Shown in pieces: positions 22,019 to 29,581 of a stretch of 31,909 nucleotides of DNA (position 1 is its first letter; each line of letters starts with the position of its first letter). This DNA is from UBA10161 sp964581105 (GTDB taxonomy: Archaea > Micrarchaeota > Micrarchaeia > Anstonellales > Anstonellaceae). Under the pieces are notes generated by a model. That model was not told the DNA's origin. It was given only the letters and a program-made list of their open reading frames with translations, and did not search any database. The stretch lies in contig CAZOMB010000013.1 of assembly GCA_964581105.1 (NCBI GenBank), forward strand, positions 1 to 31,909, in the 5' to 3' direction. Made by a program: the position numbers and the translations under genes.

Positions 22019-22658
22019 GAAAATCGTCCCCAAGGTGCTAGTTGACACCCGTGAGCCAGACCAAATATGCGACTATTTGGAAGGCTTAGGGGCAGACATT
22101 GAAATAAGGCAGCTTGAGCTTGGAGATTACCAGGTATCAAACAGGCTGGTAATTGAAAGGAAAACAAGGGAAGACTTTGAGGCGTCAGTAATAGATGGGC
22201 GCCTCTTTTCCCAGGTATCAATGCTCTGTGAGGCGGTTTCCCGCGTCGTTGTAATAGTTGAAGGCACCTCTTTAGAGCCAAGGATTTCAAAAAAGGCATT
22301 GCTTGGTGCATATTCTTCCCTGATATCAGACCTTGGCTGCTCTCTTTTTTTCACTAAATCAGCAGCTTCAACAGCTGAAATGATCTATTCTCTTGCCAGC
22401 CATGAGCAGATTGCCAAAAAAGGCCCATTATCAGTTTATGCCAAGAAAAAAGCCCTCACACTCTCGCAAAAGCAGAGGGCAGTAATAGAAGCCCTTCCAA
22501 ATGTAGGGCCAAAGCTTGCAAAAGCCCTTCTGTTGCGCTTCAAAACAGTACAAAAGGTCATTTCTGCGTCTGAGAAAAGGCTGGTAAAAGTAAGCAAAAT
22601 AGGCGCAAAAAAGGCAAAACAGCTTAGAAAGGTCATTACCTCCCAGTTTAATGATTAG
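22011..22658 (+). CDS. XPF/ERCC4-type structure-specific nuclease with HhH domain
   Basis: The 215-aa protein has the ERCC4 nuclease fold: VLVDTREPDQICDYLEG at the N-terminus, GDYQVSNRLVIERKTREDFEASVIDGRLFSQ as the core (GDY, ERKxxxDF, DGRLFxQ), and a C-terminal tandem helix-hairpin-helix (IEALPNVGPKLAKALLLRF, then LVKVSKIGAKKAKQLRKVI). It has no helicase domain, so it is the short form, like crenarchaeal XPF rather than the full euryarchaeal Hef. Such proteins cut branched DNA at 3' flaps, nicks and forks. Starts at 21981, 22002 and 22011 are open; 22011 overlaps the stop of the small gene upstream. Confidence 0.93.
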   Translation: MAEKIVPKVLVDTREPDQICDYLEGLGADIEIRQLELGDYQVSNRLVIERKTREDFEASVIDGRLFSQVSMLCEAVSRVVVIVEGTSLEPRISKKALLGAYSSLISDLGCSLFFTKSAASTAEMIYSLASHEQIAKKGPLSVYAKKKALTLSQKQRAVIEALPNVGPKLAKALLLRFKTVQKVISASEKRLVKVSKIGAKKAKQLRKVITSQFND

Positions 22659-22759
22659 TATTTTGCCTCTTTTTGCAACTTATAAAGCACACCTATTTAA
22701 GCCTGAGACGCGAATGAAAGCAGGCAGTGCACTAAATCTTTTGAAAAATTGGTGGTAAA

Positions 22760-23257
22760 ATGGATGAAAAAATAATCAGGATTGTAGCCTCTAAGCTAAG
22801 AAGGTATGCTGGCCAGCCCATAAACCAGGAAAAACTGGTTTCAATAAGGGCAGCAGTTTATTCTGCAACAAGGACAAACAAATCAGCATCCTTTTCAAAT
22901 GTTAAAAAGTGGATAAAGGCAGCAAGAAAGTACATAAAAATAAAGGACAAGGCAAAAAAAGCCAAAAAGCCTGCCAAAAGAAAAGCACAAAAGCCCAAAA
23001 AGGCAAAAAAGCCTGTTTCTGAGCCAGAAGTTCACAGGGTGCCAAAAAAGGTTGAGCAGAGTGTTAATATCATAAAACAGGAAACAGAGCCGCAGCAGCC
23101 AGCACAAGAGGTTGCCTTGCCAAAGCCAACAATAGTATTTGACAAAGTGTATTTGCAGGGCATCAAGTTTGAAATAGCCGGCATACGCCAGACAATGGAG
23201 CGGGTAAGCAGGCAATTGGACAGGCTTGAAAAGGAGCTTTCTGAGCACGAGGAATAG
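22760..23257 (+). CDS. Lys-rich protein with H1-like basic linker
   Basis: Function is unknown. The 165-aa protein has a predicted globular N-terminal part (1-55, MDEKIIRIVASKLRRYAGQ), a Lys/Ala/Pro-rich stretch (about 55-92, AKKAKKPAKRKAQKPKKAKK) reminiscent of histone H1 tails, and a C-terminal coiled coil (FEIAGIRQTMERVSRQLDRLEKELSEHEE). The basic part may bind nucleic acid. The ATG at 22760 follows GGTGGT at 22751-22756. Upstream TATA-like elements CTTATAAAGC (22679-22688) and TATTTAAGC (22692-22700) are visible. Confidence 0.65.
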   Translation: MDEKIIRIVASKLRRYAGQPINQEKLVSIRAAVYSATRTNKSASFSNVKKWIKAARKYIKIKDKAKKAKKPAKRKAQKPKKAKKPVSEPEVHRVPKKVEQSVNIIKQETEPQQPAQEVALPKPTIVFDKVYLQGIKFEIAGIRQTMERVSRQLDRLEKELSEHEE

Positions 23258-23310
23258 TAGGGGGCACTTCCCTTTTCCTCAGCATAACTCTTCCCCTTTT
23301 CTTACATAAA

Positions 23311-23330
23311 CATACTATTTTAAGCACTTC
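23311..23330 (+). promoter_or_regulatory. Shared promoter element, copy 2
   Basis: CATAC-TAT-TTTAAGCACTTC; the ATG of the next gene is 32 bp downstream. It matches 18 of 20 bases of the element at 20742-20761, differing only at two positions after CATAC. Confidence 0.6.
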
Positions 23331-23362
23331 GTGCCACATCTTTCAAGAGGAGAGGTGTAATT

Positions 23363-24079
23363 ATGAGTTTATTTCGCAATCCTGCCAACCAAGAGGCCAC
23401 CAAAAAAATCAAGGCCTCTGATAATCAATTTGAAAAACAGCGCATTTTCTCAGAGCACTACAACAAAGTTTCAGGGTTTGACAAATTCAAATTCGGTCTA
23501 AGGCATTACAAACTAAAGGGCTCCCATATAATCAAAGGGCTAAGAAACGAAATAAAAATTCTCAATGCAACCATTGAGCAAAAAGGCGGACAGCTTGAAG
23601 AGACAAACCTTGAAAATTTCGATCTTAAGCAGGAATGCGACAGGCTGTTTCGGACAGTCACAAGCTTCTCAGAGGCCATCCCTATAAATGGGGCATTTAT
23701 ATGGATTCTTGGAACAGTGCAGCAAAATTTCCTATTTGACAAAAGGAAAGTCTACATTCAAACCGATGCAAATGTACTCAAAAAGGCTAAAATGCCAAGC
23801 GAAAAATTTCTTTTTGCCCTCAGCACAATGCTAAAGCAGGCAAAAAGGCTCATGCATGATCAGAGCAGTGAAGTAACGGTGGGGTTCCATGAGGATAAAT
23901 CTCTTTTTCATACCCGAATATCATATATTGGTAAAGCGAGGAGGGACATTTGGAAAGGAGAAAAGCTGGAAAAATCAGAGACAGTAGCCAAACTCAATGG
24001 CGTGGTTGGTGTAAGTACTAACGAGTTCAACCCAGAGCAAGCAACAGTTATCTTAAGTTTCCCTGCTGAGAATCTATAA
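23363..24079 (+). CDS. Hypothetical protein, possibly degenerate histidine-kinase-like
   Basis: The 238-aa product is not a recognised family. Residues about 60-100 form a coiled coil (LRNEIKILNATIEQKGGQLE). The second half, from TDANVLKKAKMPSEKFLFALSTML to LNGVVGVSTNEFNPEQATVILSFPAE, resembles in order the N-box region and the last strands of a GHKL ATPase. The G1/G2 boxes expected for ATP binding are absent. This is a weak resemblance. The ATG follows GAGGTG. Its promoter and M-x-L-F start resemble those of the gene at 20792. Confidence 0.6.
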   Translation: MSLFRNPANQEATKKIKASDNQFEKQRIFSEHYNKVSGFDKFKFGLRHYKLKGSHIIKGLRNEIKILNATIEQKGGQLEETNLENFDLKQECDRLFRTVTSFSEAIPINGAFIWILGTVQQNFLFDKRKVYIQTDANVLKKAKMPSEKFLFALSTMLKQAKRLMHDQSSEVTVGFHEDKSLFHTRISYIGKARRDIWKGEKLEKSETVAKLNGVVGVSTNEFNPEQATVILSFPAENL

Positions 24080-24084
24080 TCAAC

Positions 24085-24120
24085 CTTTCCCTTCCCTTTT
24101 TATTTTTTCTTTTCGTTTCT
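24085..24120 (+). terminator. Pyrimidine/T-rich tract
   Basis: The stretch is T- and C-rich with runs of 5 and 6 T (24096-24107) directly after the stop codon of the gene ending at 24079. Archaeal terminators are often T-rich without a stem-loop. A plausible terminator. Confidence 0.4.
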
Positions 24121-24134
24121 AGTTGTGCGATCAG

Positions 24135-25088
24135 ATGCTCACACCAAAAGGGCTTAAGGTAAATGGCATGACAATCTCATTAGATGATGCCAGGTCTGAG
24201 ATATGCTTTGTTTCCCATGCCCACTCAGACCATACAGCTGCTTTCTCAAGAAAAAGGAGCATAATAGCCTCAGAGGAAACCTTTCTTATAATGGGAAAAG
24301 AGCCAAAATCTTTCCCTGTTTCAGCAATAACTTTCCATAAGGCAGGCCATATGCTTGGAGCAGTGCAATTGTCAGCAGAAACAGAGCAAGGAAAGTTCGT
24401 ATACACCGGGGATTTTGCTTTGCATGACTCATATACTGCAGGCGCAGCAAAAATACTGCAATGCGACACACTGATGATTGACACTACATACTGCCAGCCT
24501 CATTTGAGAATGCCACCAAGGGGGCAAGCAGTTGACAAGATAAAAGAATTCACAAGGAAAAATGACAGGTCAATAATAGTATTTGGGGCTTATGTGAAAG
24601 GAAAAAGCCAGGAGCTTGTGAAAATCCTGAATAAGGAATGCTCAATTGCCCCGGTTGTTAATGAAAAGGCTGCAAAAATATGCGCTGCATATGAAAAGTG
24701 CGGAGTAAAGCTTGATTATATTTCAGCAGGCACTGATGAGGCAGAAGAACAGATGCGCTCGCCTTTTGTTGCAATAATGCCGCCAAATCAGGTGAATTTT
24801 TCATTTGGCTCAAAATTGTCAGAAGCATTTTCAATGGATGTCAAAACAGCTGTTGCAACAGGCTGGGCTGCTGTAACAAAATTCCCTGTTGATAAGGCAT
24901 TTGCCTTGTCTGACCATGCAGACTTTAAGGACACAATGCGCTACATATATGGGTCAGAAGCAAAAAAGATAATCTGCGCAAACTCCAACAAAAATGCTGC
25001 TGCAGATTACTTAAAAAGCATAGGGATAGATGCAATTGCAAGAAATGGCACAAAAAAAGCCAGGCAGACAACCCTTGCCAAATGCTGA
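24135..25088 (+). CDS. Metallo-beta-lactamase-fold nuclease (exonuclease/beta-CASP-like)
   Basis: The 317-aa protein starts MLTPKGLKVNGMTISLDDA and has motif 2 SHAHSDHTAA (His28, His30, Asp32, His33), motif 3 KAGHMLGAVQL, motif 4 VYTGDFALHDSYTAGAA, and late motifs ALSDHADF and ICANSNKNA. This matches archaeal proteins annotated as exonucleases of the beta-lactamase fold or as mRNA 3'-end processing factors. The last His-containing motif of CPSF73 enzymes appears replaced by Asn (ANSNK), so activity needs checking. The frame opens at TTG 24123; ATG 24135 is preferred. Confidence 0.8.
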   Translation: MLTPKGLKVNGMTISLDDARSEICFVSHAHSDHTAAFSRKRSIIASEETFLIMGKEPKSFPVSAITFHKAGHMLGAVQLSAETEQGKFVYTGDFALHDSYTAGAAKILQCDTLMIDTTYCQPHLRMPPRGQAVDKIKEFTRKNDRSIIVFGAYVKGKSQELVKILNKECSIAPVVNEKAAKICAAYEKCGVKLDYISAGTDEAEEQMRSPFVAIMPPNQVNFSFGSKLSEAFSMDVKTAVATGWAAVTKFPVDKAFALSDHADFKDTMRYIYGSEAKKIICANSNKNAAADYLKSIGIDAIARNGTKKARQTTLAKC

Positions 25089-25141
25089 TTCAGATTAATA
25101 AATTTTGCTTTGAAGTGAATAAGCAGAAAAAGGTGGTGCAA

Positions 25142-25450
25142 ATGGCAAAAGAGGCAAAAAAGGACGAAGTGCTTGGTGTTATAAAGGGAAAAATGCCTAT
25201 TTACAAGAACGGGCTTGACGTTTCTGGGCACATAATAATGTGTGCAGAGGGCATAATAATCGCAGACGGTGACAACAACCTTAAGGTTCCTTTCCAGTAT
25301 GTGAAAATGCTTGAAAAGGCAACTGACCTTCCTCTTGGAAAGATAAGCATTGAAATGGATGTTTATGACCAGATGGGCCAAAAGCACTATTTCCAGTTTG
25401 GAATATCTGACCAGCACTTTAATGCCCTGAAAAAAGCCTGCTCAAAGTAA
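25142..25450 (+). CDS. Small conserved protein, PH-like fold possible
   Basis: Function is unknown. The 102-aa product has alternating beta strands (VLGVIKGKMPIYKN, GHIIMCAEGIIIADG, LKVPFQYVKMLEKA, GKISIEMDVYDQMGQKHYFQF) and one C-terminal helix (ISDQHFNALKKAC), the order expected of a PH-like domain. It resembles the N-terminal part of archaeal chemotaxis protein CheF, but no chemotaxis gene is nearby. The ATG at 25142 follows AGGTGGTG. The pilin-like gene follows 33 bp downstream with its own TATA box. Confidence 0.6.
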   Translation: MAKEAKKDEVLGVIKGKMPIYKNGLDVSGHIIMCAEGIIIADGDNNLKVPFQYVKMLEKATDLPLGKISIEMDVYDQMGQKHYFQFGISDQHFNALKKACSK

Positions 25451-25482
25451 AGAGTTTTATATCCTATTAGGGGAAAACAATT

Positions 25483-26115
25483 ATGGCAAAAAATACGCAT
25501 GGNNNNNNNNNNNNNNNNNNNNNNNNNNNNNNNNNNNNNNNNNNNNNNNNNNNNNNNNNNNNNNNNNNNNNNNNNNNNNNNNNNNNNNNNNNNNNNNNNN
25601 NNATGACTTATGGGTGGGCTTTGCTTGCTCTTTTTGCAGTTGTCGCATTTCTCCTTGCTTCTGGGGCATTTTCGCCTGACAGCTTTTCAGTCCAAGAATG
25701 CACTTTCCAGCCAGACCTTTCATGCTCATCATTCATACTTTACAAGGTAAAAGACAGGGAGGCAACAAGGCTTTCATTCATCCTTTCAAACGGGCTTGGC
25801 TTCCCAATAAAAATAAGGAGCGTTGAATTTCTTGCAACAGACCTTGGGGAATCAGGAAGGCAGGAATACAAAATGCAGGAAAGCCAAATTCCTGATGACA
25901 TTTTCCAGTCTGGCTCAAAAATAGGCTTTTCCTATGATTTTGAAGGAACAAAGCAGCCAAAGCCAAAGCAGTTCAAAACAGTGCTTGCCACAATCACATA
26001 CTTTAACTGCAAGCATGTAGCAGAAGATGAGCAATGCGGAGATGAAGGGGACGATGCAGCGCCATATTACACCACTTCTGGAAGGATTTCTGCTGTTGTA
26101 GAGGAAGAGGCATAG
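25483..26115 (+). CDS. Type IV pilin-like protein, interrupted by an assembly gap
   Basis: The N-terminus MAKNTHG is followed by the 100-N gap, then MTYGWALLALFAVVAFLLASGAF, the hydrophobic helix of an archaeal class III signal peptide (typically GQxxxEYLMTYGWA). The missing stretch is therefore where the prepilin peptidase site would be. The rest is a 160-residue extracellular domain with several Cys (VQECTFQPDLSCSS, FNCKH, EQCGD). Such pilins form adhesive or motility filaments. Because the gap length is nominal, the frame match across it means little, and the missing part may be only about 20-25 bp. A TATA-like TTTTATATCC lies at 25455-25464. Confidence 0.7.
   Translation: MAKNTHXXXXXXXXXXXXXXXXXXXXXXXXXXXXXXXXXXMTYGWALLALFAVVAFLLASGAFSPDSFSVQECTFQPDLSCSSFILYKVKDREATRLSFILSNGLGFPIKIRSVEFLATDLGESGRQEYKMQESQIPDDIFQSGSKIGFSYDFEGTKQPKPKQFKTVLATITYFNCKHVAEDEQCGDEGDDAAPYYTTSGRISAVVEEEA
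25503..25602. other. Assembly gap of 100 N
   Basis: Exactly 100 N, a nominal spacer. It falls on the part of the pilin gene that is most conserved between pilin paralogues. Confidence 0.98.
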
Positions 26116-26130
26116 GATTAGGCGGCAATA

Positions 26131-26141
26131 ACTATTTTAAA
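26131..26141 (+). promoter_or_regulatory. Possible TATA box upstream of smc
   Basis: CTATTTTAAAATC contains TTTTAAAA, lying about 45 bp before the smc ATG. It implies a leader of about 20 nt, with GAGGGC near 26173 as ribosome-binding site. Confidence 0.4.
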
Positions 26142-26185
26142 ATCTCTCGCAGTATTCACACAAGGCGACAAAGAGGGCAAACCAA

Positions 26186-29100
26186 ATGGTCCACATCAAG
26201 AGCCTCAAATTCAGGGGCTTTAAGTCATTCAAAAGGGCAGAGGCAAACTTCTCAAATGGATATGTGTGCCTTGCAGGCCCAAATGGAAGCGGAAAAAGCA
26301 ATGTAGCTGACGGCATACGATTTGCGCTTGGAGAGGGCAGCTTAAGGGCATTAAGGGCAAAAAGGGTAGCAGAGCTGATAAATACCTCCTGCAAATTCGG
26401 GGAAGTGACCCTTAACATAGAAGGCGAGCAAAAGTATGAGATAAAAAGGGCAATAAACCCTGAGGGAAAGACCCTTTACAGGATAAATGGCAAGCGCTCA
26501 ACAAGGACCTTGGTAATGGAGGAGCTTCGAAGATATGGGCTTGAGGCAGGCAACCACAACATAATAGCGCAAGGCCAGGTACAAAAGATAGTTGAAATGA
26601 GCGCAAAGGAAAGAAGGCAGATAATAGACTCTGTGGCAGGAATATCAGAGTTTGACGCAAAAAAGAACGAGGCATTGACCGAGCTTTCAAAAGTGGAGCA
26701 GAAGATAACAGAGGCAACCATAGTGCTTGGGGAAAGGGAAGCCCTTCTAAATGAGCTTGAAAAGGAAAAGGACAGTGCAATTTCATACCTTGATGCACAG
26801 GAAAAGTTCAAGCGCTCAAAAGCATCAATTGCAAACGCAGAATATGAAAAGCTCAACAAGTCATATACCTCTCTGGTTGAAAAGCAGGCAAAACTGGATT
26901 TGGAGATAGCTGAGTTTGAAAAGCAGGTCAGTGTACTTAACTCAAGGGTATCAGAGCTTGATTCTCAAAAGCAGAAAATAGTCTCAAAAATAGGCTCAGC
27001 AGAAAGCAGGGAGGCAGCTTTGGCGGAAATAGAAGAATTAAAGGTAAAGCTTGGGCAAGACAATGTCAGCCTTTCTGAAAGGGAAAAAGAAAGGCTCAGG
27101 CTTTCATCAGAGGAAAGTGAAACAAATGCTGGAATTGAAAAGGCAAAAGAAGAGCAGCAAAAGCTCCTTGAGAAGGAAAAGCAAATCTCCTCAAAAATAA
27201 AGTCAGTTTCATCGCAAATATCCTCATTTGAGAAAAAGACAGGCGCAACAGTCAATGCTGAAGCTGAAATTGAAAAAGAGCATAGCTTTATCTCAGACAA
27301 GATTGTTTCACTCAAAGAGCAAAAGGCATCAGCACAAAGCACCCTTTCAAACACAGAAAAAATGCTTGAAATGAAAAAACAGGAAAAGGAAAGGCTTTCA
27401 GCAACACTTGGCAAAGAAACAAAAGGCAGGCTTACAGGTGAAACACAGATGCTTGGAAAAGAGGTTTCATCACTGCAGGCTGAGATTGACGGGCTTTTTG
27501 AAAGGGAAAAGGAAATTAACAGGCTTATCCCTGACCTTGACAGGAAAAGCCTCTCATTAAAGGAAAAGGCAGCCACCTTAAGGGCAACAATCTCCCCTTC
27601 ATCAGCAAGCCTTGCCCTAAAGGCAGTTGACCAGATGAAGCACAAGGGCATTTACGGAACAGTGGCTTCCCTGATAAAATTCGATTCAAAGCACAGCAGC
27701 GCAATTGAGGCAGCAGCAGGCGCAAGGCTCAATTATGTTGTTGTTGAAAAAATGGACACTGCAATAAAGGCAATAGAGGCTTTAAAGAGGCAAAAATCAG
27801 GCCGGTGCACATTCATACCTCTTGACATGTCAAGGTTCATAACCTCGGCAAAAGCAGCAAAGCAAACTGGCTGCCTTGGGCCGCTCATTGACTTTGTGCA
27901 GTTTGACAGGGCCTATTCCAAGGCAATGGACTATGTGTTTTCAGGCACGCTTCTTTTTGACACAGTTCAAAGCGCAAGAAAGGCAGGAATAGGAAAAGCA
28001 AGGATGGTAACTCTTGAAGGCGAGCTTCTTGAAAAGTCAGGCATAATCACAGGAGGAAGGCAAAAAGGCTCGCTTCTCTCAAGAAATGCATTGCAAAAGG
28101 CAGAAACAGAGGCTGCAAAAATAAAGAAAGACAGGGACACGCTTTATTCACAGCTTTACTCTATAAGGGAAGAAATGTCAGCAAAGAGAAAGCAAAAGGC
28201 AGACTCAGAAATAAAGCTCAAAGGAATAGAAATTGAGCTCAAAACAGCAGAGCAGCTCAGAAAAACCTCGAAAAAAACGCTTGATGACATAAAGCAAATC
28301 GAGTCTCACGCAGGCCTGCTGCAAAAGAAAATCAATGAAACAAAAAACCTCCTCCAGCAAATCTCAGAAAGCCTCTCACAGGCTGCAGATGAAAAGCAAA
28401 AGACAAGCCAAAGGCAGGAAAAGCTGAAGCAGGAAGCTGTGCAACAAGACTCAGAATCGCAAAAAAAGCTGCAGAAGATGCATTCTGAAAAGTCATCCTT
28501 TGAGGCAAAGCTTCAGGCGAAAAAAGAAGAGCTTGACAAGCTTTTAGAATCATTAAGCCAAGAACAAAAGCAGGCACAAGAAACAGTTTCACAATTATCT
28601 TCCTGCAAGAAAAGCATAACAAGCCTCAAAAAAGCAATCATTGACTCTTCTAACTTGAAAAGGGAAAAGGAGAAAAAGCTGGCAGAAGTCAGCTCATCAG
28701 CAAAAAGGCTTGTAAACAAGCTAAAAGACCTTGAAGAGCAAATCTCAGAGGTCGCAGCGCAGCTTGGAAAAGTAAAGTCAGGGCATGAGAAAAAAAGGCA
28801 CGAGCAGGTGGAGTTTAGGGTAAAGCGCCAGGCAAATGAAACAAGGCTTTCTGACTTAAAGGCAGAGCTTGACCAGTACTCAGGAATCCCGACAATAGAT
28901 GCAACAAGGCAGGAGCTTGAGGAGATTGCAAAAAAGAGCCAGTTCACAATGGACTCATTGGGGAATGTGAACTTACGCGCACCAGAGCTTTTTGAGCAAA
29001 AGAAAACTGAAATAGATGACATAAAAAACAGGGTCAAGTCCCTTGGGGATGAAAAAGGCGCAGTAATGGGCATGATGGATGAAATAGAGGCAAAAAAGAG

Positions 29101-29581
29101 GAACATATTCCTTTCAACATTTTCAGCAGTAAACGACCATTTCAAGCGCCTGTTCTCATATGCATTTCCAGGGGAAGGCACAATGGTCCTTGAGCAGCCA
29201 TCAAGCCCGTTTGACGGCGGCCTGCTTGTAAAAGTATCTGACAATGGCAAGAACAAGTACCTGGACTCAATGTCAGGGGGCGAAAAATCACTTCTTGCTC
29301 TAATGTTCATATTCTCAATACAGATGCACAAGTCAGCCCCGTTTTACATACTTGACGAGGCAGACGCAGCTCTTGACAAGGAAAACAGCAAAAAGCTTTC
29401 AGACCTCATAAAAAGGCTTTCAGCAAATACGCAGTTCATTGTTGTCACGCACAATGATGTGGTTCTCTCCCATGCAGATGTTGCATTGGGCGTAACAAGG
29501 ACAGATGACGGCTCAAAAATGGTAGGAGTTGAGCTGACCTCCGCAGGCGCAGGAAAAAGAAAAATGGCAAAGGGAAGCTAG
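26186..29581 (+). CDS. smc: Chromosome segregation ATPase SMC
   Basis: SMC forms a V-shaped dimer that, with ScpA/ScpB, compacts and segregates the chromosome. At 1131 aa it is slightly short for the family. The Walker A motif AGPNGSGKSNV is at about residues 30-40 and the Q-loop segment NIIAQGQV near residue 127. Two long coiled coils flank a hinge domain at about 485-620 (MKHKGIYGTVASLIK to SGIITGG). The ABC signature SMSGGEKSLLAL is near residue 1028 and the Walker B PFYILDEADAALD near 1052. The ATG at 26186 gives the usual MVHIKSLKFRGFKSF start. No scp gene is adjacent. The stop codon shares CTAG with the convergent lipoprotein gene. Confidence 0.96.
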   Translation: MVHIKSLKFRGFKSFKRAEANFSNGYVCLAGPNGSGKSNVADGIRFALGEGSLRALRAKRVAELINTSCKFGEVTLNIEGEQKYEIKRAINPEGKTLYRINGKRSTRTLVMEELRRYGLEAGNHNIIAQGQVQKIVEMSAKERRQIIDSVAGISEFDAKKNEALTELSKVEQKITEATIVLGEREALLNELEKEKDSAISYLDAQEKFKRSKASIANAEYEKLNKSYTSLVEKQAKLDLEIAEFEKQVSVLNSRVSELDSQKQKIVSKIGSAESREAALAEIEELKVKLGQDNVSLSEREKERLRLSSEESETNAGIEKAKEEQQKLLEKEKQISSKIKSVSSQISSFEKKTGATVNAEAEIEKEHSFISDKIVSLKEQKASAQSTLSNTEKMLEMKKQEKERLSATLGKETKGRLTGETQMLGKEVSSLQAEIDGLFEREKEINRLIPDLDRKSLSLKEKAATLRATISPSSASLALKAVDQMKHKGIYGTVASLIKFDSKHSSAIEAAAGARLNYVVVEKMDTAIKAIEALKRQKSGRCTFIPLDMSRFITSAKAAKQTGCLGPLIDFVQFDRAYSKAMDYVFSGTLLFDTVQSARKAGIGKARMVTLEGELLEKSGIITGGRQKGSLLSRNALQKAETEAAKIKKDRDTLYSQLYSIREEMSAKRKQKADSEIKLKGIEIELKTAEQLRKTSKKTLDDIKQIESHAGLLQKKINETKNLLQQISESLSQAADEKQKTSQRQEKLKQEAVQQDSESQKKLQKMHSEKSSFEAKLQAKKEELDKLLESLSQEQKQAQETVSQLSSCKKSITSLKKAIIDSSNLKREKEKKLAEVSSSAKRLVNKLKDLEEQISEVAAQLGKVKSGHEKKRHEQVEFRVKRQANETRLSDLKAELDQYSGIPTIDATRQELEEIAKKSQFTMDSLGNVNLRAPELFEQKKTEIDDIKNRVKSLGDEKGAVMGMMDEIEAKKRNIFLSTFSAVNDHFKRLFSYAFPGEGTMVLEQPSSPFDGGLLVKVSDNGKNKYLDSMSGGEKSLLALMFIFSIQMHKSAPFYILDEADAALDKENSKKLSDLIKRLSANTQFIVVTHNDVVLSHADVALGVTRTDDGSKMVGVELTSAGAGKRKMAKGS

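Noticed and set aside
26965..29331. Several long minus-strand frames inside smc
   Set aside because: The coiled-coil coding bias of smc keeps the antisense frames open; the sense protein is unambiguous.
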